DNA of 64,000 bases. Origin: Roseovarius litoreus. Its GTDB lineage: Bacteria > Pseudomonadota > Alphaproteobacteria > Rhodobacterales > Rhodobacteraceae. Below, piece by piece: positions 8,667-16,654 of this stretch (position 1 is its first letter; the number at the start of each line of letters is the position of its first letter). The DNA lies in NCBI RefSeq assembly GCF_900142765.1, contig NZ_FRCB01000002.1, forward strand, positions 310,001 through 374,000, read 5' to 3'. Made by a program: the position numbers and the translations under genes. The notes under the pieces were generated by a model, which saw nothing but the letters and a program-made list of their open reading frames with translations, was not told the origin of the DNA and searched no databases.

Positions 8667-9518
8667 TCAAGCGCTTTCGGCGGGGCGTCCCCGGCCGAGC
8701 GGATCAAGATCGCGTGGCGCGTGCCCTGCGGCCATGGCCTGCCAGTCCAGCACCTGGCGCATCAGCACCGACCGGCCCACACAAAGGATCGCTGGCGGCT
8801 CGAGTTGGCTTGCCGCGATATCGGCGGCCATGCGTTCCAGCGTGGTCTCCAGCACATCCTGATCGCCGGTGGTGGCGGCACAGACGACCGCGCAGGGCTC
8901 ATTGCCCGGGCGGCCTGCCTGCATCAGCGCGCCGGCGATGCGCTCCACATGTTTCATGCCCATGTAGATCACGATCACCTGGCTGCCGCGGGCGATCGCC
9001 TCCCAGTCCAGCGATGAAGGCGTTTGCCCGGACTGATCATGGCCGGTGACGAAAGTGACCGACTGGTTCACGTCGCGATGCGTGACCGGGATGCCGGCAT
9101 AGGCCAGCCCGCCGATCCCTGCGCTGATGCCGGGAATGATGCGGATCGGCACGCCGTGTTGGACCAGCGTCTGCGCTTCTTCTCCGCCGCGGCCGAAAAC
9201 AAAGGGATCGCCCCCCTTGAGCCGCAACACCCGCTTGCCTGCGCGCGCCAGATCCACCAGCCGCAGCGAGATGTCACGCTGCTTGGCCGAGGGTTTGCCG
9301 CCGCGCTTGCCGGCATAGATCCGCTCGGCCTGCGGTGCCCAGTCAAGGATCGCCTCCTGCACCAGCGCGTCATAGATCACCACATCCGCCTGACGCAGCG
9401 CGTTGACGGCATGCAGGGTCAGCAATCCGGGGTCGCCGGGGCCGGCACCGCACAGCCAGACCCAACCGGGCTGCAGGACGGGCCAGTCGGCCTGGGGAAG
9501 GGAAAGTGAATCGCTCAT
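8667..9518 (-). CDS. cobA: Uroporphyrinogen-III C-methyltransferase
   Basis: 283 residues from ATG 9516-9518 (MSDSLSLPQAD). SAM-dependent methylation of uroporphyrinogen III at C2 and C7, giving precorrin-2, the entry to cobalamin and siroheme. Signatures: VWLCGAGPGDPGLLTLHAV, LRLKGGDPFVFGRGGEEA and PGISAGIGGLAYAGIPVTHR. This is a stand-alone CobA without the CysG dehydrogenase domain. A longer in-frame start at 9605 would overlap the divergent cbiD promoter region and lacks homology to the family start. It is divergent from cbiD and followed by cobB, so the four genes form one cobalamin locus. Confidence 0.95.
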   Translation of the reverse strand: MSDSLSLPQADWPVLQPGWVWLCGAGPGDPGLLTLHAVNALRQADVVIYDALVQEAILDWAPQAERIYAGKRGGKPSAKQRDISLRLVDLARAGKRVLRLKGGDPFVFGRGGEEAQTLVQHGVPIRIIPGISAGIGGLAYAGIPVTHRDVNQSVTFVTGHDQSGQTPSSLDWEAIARGSQVIVIYMGMKHVERIAGALMQAGRPGNEPCAVVCAATTGDQDVLETTLERMAADIAASQLEPPAILCVGRSVLMRQVLDWQAMAAGHAPRDLDPLGRGRPAESA

Positions 9519-9622
9519 GGATTTCTGTATGCCCTGACTTGGGCGCGCGCGAAAGGTTGCAAACGACATGGAGCCCTGTGCGCTGCGACATCCGGCATGT
9601 GCCAAGATGGGAAATTTGCCAA

Positions 9623-9651
9623 TTGGCCTTGTCCGGAGGCAGGCCTATAGT
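9623..9651 (+). promoter_or_regulatory. Candidate cbiD promoter
   Basis: TTGGCC (9623-9628), a 17-bp spacer and TATAGT (9646-9651, one mismatch to TATAAT). A start about 7 nt downstream of the -10 would fall at 9658-9661, that is at the cbiD ATG, implying a leaderless or nearly leaderless mRNA. No cobalamin riboswitch B12 box was seen between cobA and cbiD. Confidence 0.35.
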
Positions 9652-9660
9652 CCGCCTGAC

Positions 9661-10707
9661 ATGAGCCGCAAACCCGCCAAGGAGCTGCGCCGTGGCTGGA
9701 CCACGGGCGCCTGTGCCACCGCCGCCCTGCGCGCGGCGCTCATGATGCTGTGGGGCGAGGGGCGGCCCGCCAGGGTGCGTATCACCCTGCCACAAGGTGA
9801 GACGCCCGAGTTCGAGATCGTGGAGGCCCGGCAAGGCGATGGCTGGGCCGAGGCGGGGGTGATCAAGGATGCGGGCGACGACCCGGATGTGACCCATGGC
9901 GCGCTCATCAAGGCCCGAGTGACGGCATCGAACGGCGGTGTGCTGTTCCGCGCGGGCGATGGTGTGGGCACCGTGACCATGCCCGGCCTGCCCATCGCGC
10001 CGGGCGAGCCTGCGATCAATCCCGTGCCGCGACAGATGATGACCCAAACGGTTGAAGACATGGCCGAACGGCTGTCTGAATCCCCCGATATCGAGATCAC
10101 GATTTCGGTGCCCGGCGGGCAGGCGCTGGCGCAGAAGACATGGAACCCGCGGCTTGGCATCAAGGGGGGTATTTCGATCCTCGGGACCACGGGCATCGTG
10201 CGGCCGTTCTCTTGTGCTGCGTGGATTGCGTCGATCCATCGCGGGATAGACGTGGCCTGTGCTGCGGGACACGGCCATGTGGCGGGATGCACCGGGGCGA
10301 CCAGCGAAAAGACCGTGCAGGCGCTCTATGGTCTGCCTGATACCGCGATGCTGGACATGGGGGATTTTGTCGGCGGGTTGCTCAAATATCTGGCCAAACA
10401 TCCCGTGCCGCGTGTCACGATTGGGGGTGGCATCGGCAAGATGACGAAGCTTGCGCAAGGGGCGCGCGATCTGCATTCGGGCCGCAGTCAGGTGGATTTC
10501 GACCAATTGGCCAAGGTGCTCGGGATGCCCGATCTGGCCTTCATGAACACCGCCTTGCAAGCCTATGACAACTTCGGCGCGCCGATGGCTGATTGGGTCG
10601 CCCGCGCGGCCTTGGACAATGTGCGCGCAATGCTTCCCGCAGAGGTGATCGCGGATACCGTCGTGATCGACCGCGAGGGCCGGATCATCGCGAGGGCCGG
10701 CGCATGA
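9661..10707 (+). CDS. cbiD: Cobalt-precorrin-5B (C1)-methyltransferase
   Basis: 348 residues from ATG 9661 (MSRKPAKELRRGWTTGACAT). Methylates C1 of the corrin ring with SAM. The family hallmark RRGWTTGACATAA is at the N-terminus, followed by VIKDAGDDPDVTHGA, GVGTVTMPGLPIAPGEPAINP, LGTTGIVRPFS, and GHVAGCTGATSEK and IGGGIGKMTKLAQG. An upstream ATG at 9568 would add 31 residues that do not resemble the family. CbiD is the anaerobic-type enzyme, used here together with CobK. Its stop overlaps the cobK start by 4 bp (ATGA). Confidence 0.95.
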   Translation: MSRKPAKELRRGWTTGACATAALRAALMMLWGEGRPARVRITLPQGETPEFEIVEARQGDGWAEAGVIKDAGDDPDVTHGALIKARVTASNGGVLFRAGDGVGTVTMPGLPIAPGEPAINPVPRQMMTQTVEDMAERLSESPDIEITISVPGGQALAQKTWNPRLGIKGGISILGTTGIVRPFSCAAWIASIHRGIDVACAAGHGHVAGCTGATSEKTVQALYGLPDTAMLDMGDFVGGLLKYLAKHPVPRVTIGGGIGKMTKLAQGARDLHSGRSQVDFDQLAKVLGMPDLAFMNTALQAYDNFGAPMADWVARAALDNVRAMLPAEVIADTVVIDREGRIIARAGA

Positions 10708-11432
10708 CGCTGCTCTTGCTGGCCGGCACCGGCGAGGCGCAGGTGATCGCGCGCGAACTGGCCGCCGAGGGCAGGGCCGCCATCGCATCTCTGGCCGGGG
10801 CGACACGGGCACCCAAACCCACCGGATTGCCCACGCGGATCGGCGGATTTGGCGGCGCCGAGGGCTTTCGGGCCTATCTGACCGATGCGGGCATCAGCGC
10901 GGTGCTGGACGCCACGCATCCTTTCGCGCATCGGATCAGCGCGCGCAGTGCCCGGATATGTCATGAGCTGGGGCTGCCTTATTGTCAGGTGCTGCGCCCC
11001 GCCTGGGAGCCTGAGACAGGCGATGACTGGACCATGCTGGATCACGAGGAACAGGCCGCCGATCATGTCGCGCCGGGCTCTACGGTGTTTCTTGCTACCG
11101 GACGCCAAACGCTTGCGCGCTTCGCCAATCTTTCGTCCTGCCGCCTGATCTGCCGCCAGATCGACCCGCCCGAAGCGCCGTTTCCCTTTCCCAATGGCGA
11201 ATTCCTGATCGGGCGGCCGCCCTTTTCGGTTGCGGATGAAATCAACACCTTTTCGCGGCTCGCCGTCGACTGGCTCATCGTCAAGAACGCCGGTGGCGAG
11301 GTGCCGCGCACGAAATTGCATGCCGCGCGTCAGCTTGCTATCCCTGTGATCATGCTCAACCGACCGCGACAACCCGATGCGTTCAGGGTCGAAACCGCCT
11401 GTCAGGCGCTGGACTGGGTGGCAAGGCTGTGA
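10704..11432 (+). CDS. cobK: Precorrin-6A (cobalt-precorrin-6A) reductase
   Basis: 242 residues. NAD(P)H-dependent reduction of (cobalt-)precorrin-6A. The N-terminus LLLLAGTGEAQVIARELAAEG is the Rossmann-like signature of CobK/CbiJ; DATHPFAHRISARSARICHELGLPYCQVLRPAWEP and FLATGRQTLARFANL are typical, as is the end WLIVKNAGGEVPRTKLHAARQLAIPVIMLNRP. The ATG at 10704 overlaps the cbiD stop, indicating translational coupling. The gene also overlaps the downstream glycosylase by 4 bp. Confidence 0.93.
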   Translation: MTLLLLAGTGEAQVIARELAAEGRAAIASLAGATRAPKPTGLPTRIGGFGGAEGFRAYLTDAGISAVLDATHPFAHRISARSARICHELGLPYCQVLRPAWEPETGDDWTMLDHEEQAADHVAPGSTVFLATGRQTLARFANLSSCRLICRQIDPPEAPFPFPNGEFLIGRPPFSVADEINTFSRLAVDWLIVKNAGGEVPRTKLHAARQLAIPVIMLNRPRQPDAFRVETACQALDWVARL

Positions 11433-12058
11433 CCGGGCGCATCATCGAAACGCTCGACGATGTCGAAGAAGGTGCGGCTCATTTGCGCGCGGCCTGTCCG
11501 CGCATGGCCCATGCCCATGATCTGACCGCGCCGCTGCCGCTGCGGCGGCGACAGGACGGGTTCGAACAGCTGCTCAATGCGATCGTCAGTCAGCAGGTCA
11601 GTGTCGCGGCAGCCGATGCGATCTGGTCGCGGATGAAGGGCGCAAAGCTGACCGGGCCGCGCAAGATCCTGTGGGCCAGCGATGATGATCTGCACGCCGC
11701 CGGCCTGAGCCGGCAGAAAATCCGTTATGCGCGCGCACTGGCCGAGGCGCGGATCGATTACCGCGCCTTGCGCGATGCGCCGACAGAGCAGGTTATCGAG
11801 ACCCTGACCGAAGTGCCTGGCATCGGGGTCTGGACTGCGGAAATCTATGCGATGTTCAGTCTCGGGCGGGCAGACGTGTTCGCGCCAGGTGATCTGGCTT
11901 TGCAGGAGGGCGCGAGGCTTCTTTACGACTTGCCGGAACGGCCCAATGAACGCGCGCTGCGCGCCATGTCCGAAGCGTGGCGCCCCTGGAGGTCGGTCGC
12001 GGCGCGTATTCTTTGGGCCTATTATGCGCAGTGCATCCGGCGCGAGGGGGTCCGCTAG
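11429..12058 (+). CDS. alkA: DNA-3-methyladenine glycosylase II family protein
   Basis: 209 residues, GTG start overlapping the cobK stop by 4 bp (GTGA). Base-excision repair enzyme of the HhH-GPD superfamily that removes alkylated purines. Visible: FEQLLNAIVSQQVSVAAADAIW, the hairpin EVPGIGVWTAEIYAMFSLGRADVF, and the catalytic Asp in APGDLALQEGARLLY. It lacks the extra N-terminal domain of E. coli AlkA and so matches the short bacterial form. Its place at the end of the cbiD-cobK operon seems to be genomic accident, not a functional link. Confidence 0.88.
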   Translation: MTGRIIETLDDVEEGAAHLRAACPRMAHAHDLTAPLPLRRRQDGFEQLLNAIVSQQVSVAAADAIWSRMKGAKLTGPRKILWASDDDLHAAGLSRQKIRYARALAEARIDYRALRDAPTEQVIETLTEVPGIGVWTAEIYAMFSLGRADVFAPGDLALQEGARLLYDLPERPNERALRAMSEAWRPWRSVAARILWAYYAQCIRREGVR

Positions 12059-12150
12059 ATGCTTGGGCGTTTGCCGAAATGAACCGCGCGATATTGCGTG
12101 ATGACCTGCGCTGTGCGATGCGCTTGTGAAACAGAGGGGATATTGACCAG

Positions 12151-12816
12151 ATGACACGCGTATTGCAGGCAGGCCGCAAGGAGCCACATTCGGGAACGAC
12201 TCGCTCGGTCGTGGTATTCCTGCATGGGTATGGCGCGAACGGGGCGGATCTTTTGGGGATTGCCGATGTGCTGGCCGAGCATCTGCCGGACACGCTGTTC
12301 GTGGCGCCTGACGCGCCCGAGACGATCCCGATGATGCCGACCGGATATCAGTGGTTTCCGATCCCCTGGATCGACGGCTCGTCCGAAGAGGAATCCGAGC
12401 GCGGGTTGCTTGCGGCGGCGGATGATCTGAACGCGTTTCTCGATGCGCTGATGGTGGATGAAGATGTGATGCCCGAACAGGTGGTTCTGTTCGGGTTCAG
12501 TCAGGGCACGATGATGGCGCTGCATGTCGCGCCGCGCCGGGAGGATCCGGTGGCGGGCATCGTTGCCTTCTCGGGGCGGCTTTTGCGGCCTGAATTGCTG
12601 GAGGATGAGGCGGTTTCAAGACCGCCTGTGATTCTGATTCATGGCGATGCCGATGACGTTGTGCCGCCGCAATCCTTGCCGCAGGCCGCCGAGGCGTTGC
12701 AGGCGGCGGGGTGGAAGGATGTCTATGCGCATGTCATGAAGGGCACCGCGCATGGCATCGCGCCCGATGGGCTGCAGGTGGCGCTGGCCTTCATACGCGA
12801 CAAACTGAATTTCTGA
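12151..12816 (+). CDS. Carboxylesterase / phospholipase family alpha-beta hydrolase
   Basis: 221 residues of the carboxylesterase 2 family (PF02230 type). The catalytic triad is visible as Ser in LFGFSQGTMMALH, Asp in LIHGDADDVVPPQS, and His in KGTAHGIAPDG; the oxyanion region is VVVFLHGYGANGADLLG. A typical cytosolic esterase acting on short acyl esters or lysophospholipids; the substrate is not predictable. It starts 92 bp after alkA with GAGGGG about 12 nt before the ATG. Confidence 0.9.
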   Translation: MTRVLQAGRKEPHSGTTRSVVVFLHGYGANGADLLGIADVLAEHLPDTLFVAPDAPETIPMMPTGYQWFPIPWIDGSSEEESERGLLAAADDLNAFLDALMVDEDVMPEQVVLFGFSQGTMMALHVAPRREDPVAGIVAFSGRLLRPELLEDEAVSRPPVILIHGDADDVVPPQSLPQAAEALQAAGWKDVYAHVMKGTAHGIAPDGLQVALAFIRDKLNF

Positions 12817-13019
12817 AGGCTCGGCCCGAAGGGCAAGAGGTGGCGAATTCCCCTGAATTTTCAGGAGGATACACGGAGTAGTTCGAGCGCGTATCTGCGC
12901 GGCGGAGGATATAGTCCGTGATCCCATGACCGCCGGTGATGGGCCGGGTGCGGCCTGGGGGCTGATCTGGCGAGGTGGCCAGCCCCCGAGAGACCAGAGC
13001 CACGAACCGCCCCCAGACC

Positions 13020-13028
13020 TGTGGATAA
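13020..13028 (-). promoter_or_regulatory. DnaA box (TGTGGATAA)
   Basis: Perfect match to the consensus DnaA box on the minus strand; the identity with the second box extends to the 10 bp CTGTGGATAA. Confidence 0.55.
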
Positions 13029-13117
13029 GTGTCATATTGGCGTTACGAGGGCGGATTACGCATCCCCTATATCTGCCGAATATGTGGGGCTTGTCAGGTG
13101 ACGAACACGATATATAG

Positions 13118-13126
13118 TTATCCACA
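13118..13126 (+). promoter_or_regulatory. DnaA box (TTATCCACA)
   Basis: Perfect consensus DnaA box on the plus strand, 98 bp from the first and in inverted orientation, 68 bp before the HNH gene. Confidence 0.55.
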
Positions 13127-13193
13127 GAAAGGGGCGGCGAGTCCCGTCCCGAGGTCGGCTTAGGGCATGGATCGAGCGGGGGCTGTATGAAAG

Positions 13194-13778
13194 ATGGACG
13201 GTGAATTCAGAACCGAGTTCGTCCGGGAACCGGCGGCACTGAGACAGAATCCCGCGCTGGTTCTGAATGCTGATTTTCGACCCTTGTCATATTACCCCTT
13301 GTCGCTTTGGTCCTGGCAGGATGCAGTAAAGGCGGTTTACCTTGATCGTGTTGATATCGTTGCAGAATATGAGCACACGGTGCGCAGTCCGAGCACCGAA
13401 ATTCGCATCCCGAGCGTGATCGTTCTGAAGGATTTTGTGAAGCCGCAGAAACGAGTTGCGTTTACGAGGTTCAATCTTTTTCTGCGCGATGAGTTCTGTT
13501 GTCAGTATTGCGGGGCGAAGGGGGATTTGACCTTCGACCATGTGGTGCCACGCGCCAGCGGGGGAATCACCAGTTGGGAAAACGTGGTCGCGGCCTGTAG
13601 CAAATGCAATTTGCGCAAGGGTTCCAAGAGCTTACGGCAAGCGGGGATGAGCCTGCAAAAGTCGCCGCGCCAGCCGGGCGCGGAGCAGTTGCGCAATATG
13701 GGCCGCAAGTTTCCGCCCAATTACCTGCATGAAAGCTGGCTCGATTTCCTGTATTGGGATGCCGAACTGGAGGCGTGA
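13194..13778 (+). CDS. HNH endonuclease family protein
   Basis: 194 residues. The C-terminal HNH module is clear: CCQYCGAKGDLTFDHVVPRA, then SGGITSWENVVAACSKCNLRKG, with two zinc Cys pairs (CQYC and CSKC) and the catalytic DH of the beta-beta-alpha-metal fold. The N-terminal part (ALVLNADFRPLSYYPLSLWSWQDAVKAV) is the conserved region of a widespread bacterial family whose biological role is not settled; no restriction or phage genes are near. The ATG at 13194 follows GGGGGCTGTATGAAAG. Two DnaA boxes lie upstream. Confidence 0.88.
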   Translation: MDGEFRTEFVREPAALRQNPALVLNADFRPLSYYPLSLWSWQDAVKAVYLDRVDIVAEYEHTVRSPSTEIRIPSVIVLKDFVKPQKRVAFTRFNLFLRDEFCCQYCGAKGDLTFDHVVPRASGGITSWENVVAACSKCNLRKGSKSLRQAGMSLQKSPRQPGAEQLRNMGRKFPPNYLHESWLDFLYWDAELEA

Positions 13779-13792
13779 CGCCTGGTTTCAAT

Positions 13793-13879
13793 GTGTAGGG
13801 TTTGTACGAAACCTACACGGGTTTGGGACCAAACACGGGCGCGTTGACGAGAGTTGTGTCCCTTCCGTACACAAATGCC
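13793..13879 (+). repeat. Two-copy regulatory element, copy A (76-bp core 13804-13879)
   Basis: The 76-bp core aligns without gaps to 62834-62909 upstream of argC (52 of 76 identical by eye), with both ends strongly conserved and the middle 20 bp divergent. Here GTGTAGG (13793-13799) pairs with CCTACAC (13812-13818) around GTACG, and a second dyad GTTTGG-GA-CCAAAC lies at 13821-13834. The right end contains TTGTGT (13855-13860) and ACACAA (13869-13874). It ends 33 bp before the next gene. Confidence 0.6.
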
Positions 13880-13912
13880 CGCCGAAGCGTCACCGAAGGG
13901 TGAGGTTCACAG

Positions 13913-14512
13913 ATGCAACTGACCCGATCCGAAACCGCCGTCGCCGCCTTCACGGCAAGCTACGTGGTGGCGTTCACCCTGTGGTTCCTGTCGATCGGCA
14001 ATAGCGAATTCATCGTCTATGTCGTCACGATGATCTGTCTTGTGGCGATGATCGGGCTGTCGCTGCGCAAGGCGGCCTATCCGGCGGGAATGCTTTGGGC
14101 GCTGTCGGTCTGGGGGCTGGCGCATATGGCGGGTGGCGGGGTGCCGGTCGATGGGTCTGTGCTTTACAATCTGGTGCTGGTCCGGCTGGTCGAGACGCAG
14201 AGCTATGTGATCCTGAAATACGATCAGCTGGTGCATGCCTATGGGTTCGCGGTGACGGCGTGGCTCTTGCGTCATCTGCTGCTTCGACATTTCCCGCAGA
14301 TGGCGGGCAGTGCCACGGCGCTGGTCTATCCGGTGATCGGCGCGATGGGTCTTGGCTCGCTCAACGAGATGATCGAGTTCACGGCGGTGCTGATGGTGCC
14401 CGAGACGAATGTGGGCGGGTATTACAACACGGCGCTCGATCTGGTGTTCAACGCGGCGGGGGCGGTGGGTGCGATGGGGATCGCGGCGCTGGTCGAGAGG
14501 CGCGCGGCGTGA
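13913..14512 (+). CDS. YjdF/DUF2238-like integral membrane protein
   Basis: 199 residues with about five to six hydrophobic helices. The second half carries polar residues within helices in the order YDQLVHAYGFAVTAWLL, GLGSLNEMIEF and NVGGYYNTALDLVFNAAGAV, which resembles the DUF2238 (YjdF) pattern of His, Glu and Asp-Asn in the membrane. The function of that family is unknown. Inner membrane. It is monocistronic as far as can be seen, bounded by the two-copy element upstream and a bidirectional terminator downstream. Confidence 0.7.
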   Translation: MQLTRSETAVAAFTASYVVAFTLWFLSIGNSEFIVYVVTMICLVAMIGLSLRKAAYPAGMLWALSVWGLAHMAGGGVPVDGSVLYNLVLVRLVETQSYVILKYDQLVHAYGFAVTAWLLRHLLLRHFPQMAGSATALVYPVIGAMGLGSLNEMIEFTAVLMVPETNVGGYYNTALDLVFNAAGAVGAMGIAALVERRAA

Positions 14513-14553
14513 GCGGACGATTCGCGGCGCGGTGACCGTGCGCCAGACAAGAA

Positions 14554-14583
14554 AAAGGCGCCGCTGCGGAGCAGGGCGCCTTT
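14554..14583. terminator. Bidirectional intrinsic terminator
   Basis: AAAGGCGCC (14554-14562) pairs with GGCGCCTTT (14575-14583), with a further inner CTGC/GCAG stem. An A run precedes and a short T run follows, so it can serve both the membrane-protein gene (plus) and the bactofilin gene (minus). Confidence 0.75.
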
Positions 14584-14615
14584 GGCGTGTGTGTGTCCCG
14601 GTTGCGCGTGGCGCG

Positions 14616-15161
14616 TCAGGAGCCGGCCTTGGCGGCAGGTTGCTGCGCGCTTGCGGGGGCGGAAGAAGCCGGTGCCGAGGCGGCAGGCGCCTTGGGCGCG
14701 TTCGACTTGGCGTTCAGGGGATCATCCTGCCGCTGCACCGAGCCTTCGAAATGGGCGCCGGATTCGATCGCGATGGTCTTGTGGATGATGTCGCCTTCGA
14801 CGCGGGCGGTCGAGGTCAGACGCACCTTGAGGCCACGCACGCGACCGACGATGCGACCGTTGATGACAACGTCATCAGCGACGATCTCACCCTTGATGGT
14901 GGCGCCTTCGCCGACCGTCAGAAGGTGCGCGCGGATGTCGCCTTCGACGGTGCCTTCGACCTGAATGTCACCGGTTGTCTTGAGGTTGCCGGTGATGTGC
15001 AGATCCGCCGAAAGGACCGACGCGGGCGGCTTGGCCTTGGGCGCCGATGCCTTGAACTCGGAGCCGGAATAGGAAGTGTCGGCCGACCGGTCAGGCGTGG
15101 AGGTCTGTCTGGGATCTTCTGCCTTGGGGGCGGGATCGTTGATTTTGCTTTTAGAAAACAT
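14616..15161 (-). CDS. Bactofilin (polymer-forming cytoskeletal protein)
   Basis: 181 residues. The central right-handed beta-helix of the bactofilin family is visible as regular repeats from about residue 50 to 145 (ITGNLKTTGDIQVEGTVEGD, GEGATIKGEIVADDVVINGR, STARVEGDIIHKTIAIESGA), flanked by disordered Pro/Ala/Lys-rich N- and C-terminal tails. Bactofilins self-assemble into membrane-associated filaments that position cell-wall enzymes. The gene overlaps the 3' end of an M23 peptidase gene by 11 bp, an arrangement known for bactofilins that recruit a LytM-type hydrolase. Cytoplasmic, probably membrane-peripheral. Confidence 0.93.
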   Translation of the reverse strand: MFSKSKINDPAPKAEDPRQTSTPDRSADTSYSGSEFKASAPKAKPPASVLSADLHITGNLKTTGDIQVEGTVEGDIRAHLLTVGEGATIKGEIVADDVVINGRIVGRVRGLKVRLTSTARVEGDIIHKTIAIESGAHFEGSVQRQDDPLNAKSNAPKAPAASAPASSAPASAQQPAAKAGS

Positions 15162-16464
15162 CGTTAGCAGCCTTGATATAGATCATGGGGTTGACGGCCT
15201 TGCCGCCGACACGGACTTCGTAGTGTAGATGTGTGCCCGTGGAACGTCCAGTATTGCCCATATCACCGATCCGCTCTCCGCGCGAGACCCTTTGGCCTTC
15301 GGTCACGTGGATTTTGGATAGATGGGCGTAGCGGGTCTCGATTCCGAACTCGTGCTTGATCTTGACCAGACGGCCATAGCCCGAAAGCCAGCCGGCGTGA
15401 ATGACGACGCCATCGGCGGTGGAATAGATCGGCGTGCCATGCGGCGCGGCGAAATCCGTGCCCTCATGCATCCGGCCCCACCGCATCCCGAAACCGGAGG
15501 TGTAGCGGAAGGCGTTGCGCAGCGGCGTTGCAAAGGGGGCTTTCTGGGCGGCGATCCGGTAGATGTTGAGCCGGTCCATCTGATTGAGGATCTCATTGGC
15601 GCGCGCCTCGTCGCCCGAGGCGGCTTCGCCGCGGGTCGACAGGCTGAGCGGGGTCAGGGGGCCGCCCTGACCGGAATAGCCGCGGCGCACGCTGTCGAGC
15701 AGCTTTTCGGTGTCCATGCCCGCGGCGCGGAACATCTTGTCGAGCGGTTCGACCGAGATGGTCATGGCGTCTTCGAGCTGGCTGAAGATCTGATCGTTCT
15801 GGTCGCGCATCAGGGCGATCTGCAGGGCCATTTCATCGGCCTGAAGCAGGGCGTCACGCGCGTCACGCTCGATCCGGTCACGCTCTTCTGCGGTTTCCTG
15901 AAGGGCGGCGGCGAGGAAATCGACCGTGCCGTTGCCATCTTCGACCGAGGCGCCGGGGGCGGTGCCGGTTTCCTGCATGGCTTCGGCGAGGGCGGTCAGT
16001 TCATCGCGGGCGTTTTCCCGCTCGCCCATCACACGGCGCAGGGTGGTCTGGATGACCTCGATGCCGGTTTCCATTTCGCGGCGCCGGGTTTCGGAGGCCA
16101 GCAATTCGGATTGCATGAGGGAAATCTGTTCGAGCGCCGAGTTGAAGCGTTGCTGAGCGGCCAGAGCCTCTTCGGCGCGCATGTCGCGTTCCTGGGCGAG
16201 GTCATTGAGGCGGTATTCGTAGGTGCGCTGATCGCGCTTGGCCTGTTCGCGGAAATTGCCGGAACCGATGCTGTCCATCAGCAGGATGGCGGTGGCGATG
16301 ATGGCCCAGGCGACGATGGTGGAGGCGCCGAGAAAGGCCAGAAGTTGAGAATGAGGTCGGAGCCGGATGAAGCGGGTATCGGTATCAGATTTGAGGAAAA
16401 CCCGACGCTCGGGGAAATACCGCTCGAGCAGGGTGTGAAGCCTGATTGCAATTCTTGTCCGCAA
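15151..16464 (-). CDS. M23 (LytM) family peptidoglycan peptidase with membrane anchor and coiled coil
   Basis: 437 residues. An N-terminal basic segment and one membrane helix (LLAFLGASTIVAWAIIATAI, about residue 38-57) are followed by a long coiled coil (about 70-220) and a C-terminal LytM domain. Zinc and catalytic residues are visible in RMHEGTDFAAPHGTPIYST and GTHLHYEVRVGGKAVNP. Predicted periplasmic D,D-endopeptidase or a regulator of one. Being intact in the HxxxD and HxH positions, it is likely active. Translational overlap with the bactofilin gene suggests the two act together in cell shape or wall growth. Confidence 0.92.
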   Translation of the reverse strand: MRTRIAIRLHTLLERYFPERRVFLKSDTDTRFIRLRPHSQLLAFLGASTIVAWAIIATAILLMDSIGSGNFREQAKRDQRTYEYRLNDLAQERDMRAEEALAAQQRFNSALEQISLMQSELLASETRRREMETGIEVIQTTLRRVMGERENARDELTALAEAMQETGTAPGASVEDGNGTVDFLAAALQETAEERDRIERDARDALLQADEMALQIALMRDQNDQIFSQLEDAMTISVEPLDKMFRAAGMDTEKLLDSVRRGYSGQGGPLTPLSLSTRGEAASGDEARANEILNQMDRLNIYRIAAQKAPFATPLRNAFRYTSGFGMRWGRMHEGTDFAAPHGTPIYSTADGVVIHAGWLSGYGRLVKIKHEFGIETRYAHLSKIHVTEGQRVSRGERIGDMGNTGRSTGTHLHYEVRVGGKAVNPMIYIKAANDVF

Positions 16465-16654
16465 GACGACGGTCCCTTGTAACCCTTCTCAATCGCGGCG
16501 TTTGTTGCAACTGGTCATCTTTTGTGACCGGACGCCTGCAAAAAATGGCTTACCGAGTGGAATCGCTCAGGGCAAGGTTTTTGGGCAATGATGTCCGGAA
16601 AATGGGCGTATTGTTGCTTGAACGGCGAAAAATCGCCGATCCCCAAGGGCTTGC

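Larger units (their letters stand above)
12817..13193. other. 377-bp intergenic region between esterase and HNH genes
   Basis: No credible gene. It holds two perfect DnaA boxes in opposite orientation (13020-13028 and 13118-13126) flanking a relatively AT-rich stretch with CCTATATC, GAATATG and GATATATAG. A short open frame (12926-13117) has no recognisable start signal or family and is ignored. Candidate roles are a DnaA-controlled promoter for the HNH gene, a DnaA titration site or a replication-associated site. Confidence 0.5.

Noticed and set aside
9519..9660. Cobalamin riboswitch between cobA and cbiD
   Set aside because: No B12-box-like consensus seen and the interval (142 bp) is too short for promoter plus riboswitch on both sides.
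12926..13117. 63-codon open frame in the DnaA-box region
   Set aside because: No ribosome-binding site, no coherent protein pattern, and it contains the DnaA box; treated as chance.
12817..13193. Chromosomal replication origin
   Set aside because: Only two DnaA boxes, no typical origin neighbours (hemE, parA/B, dnaA) and no way to see GC skew of the whole replicon here.
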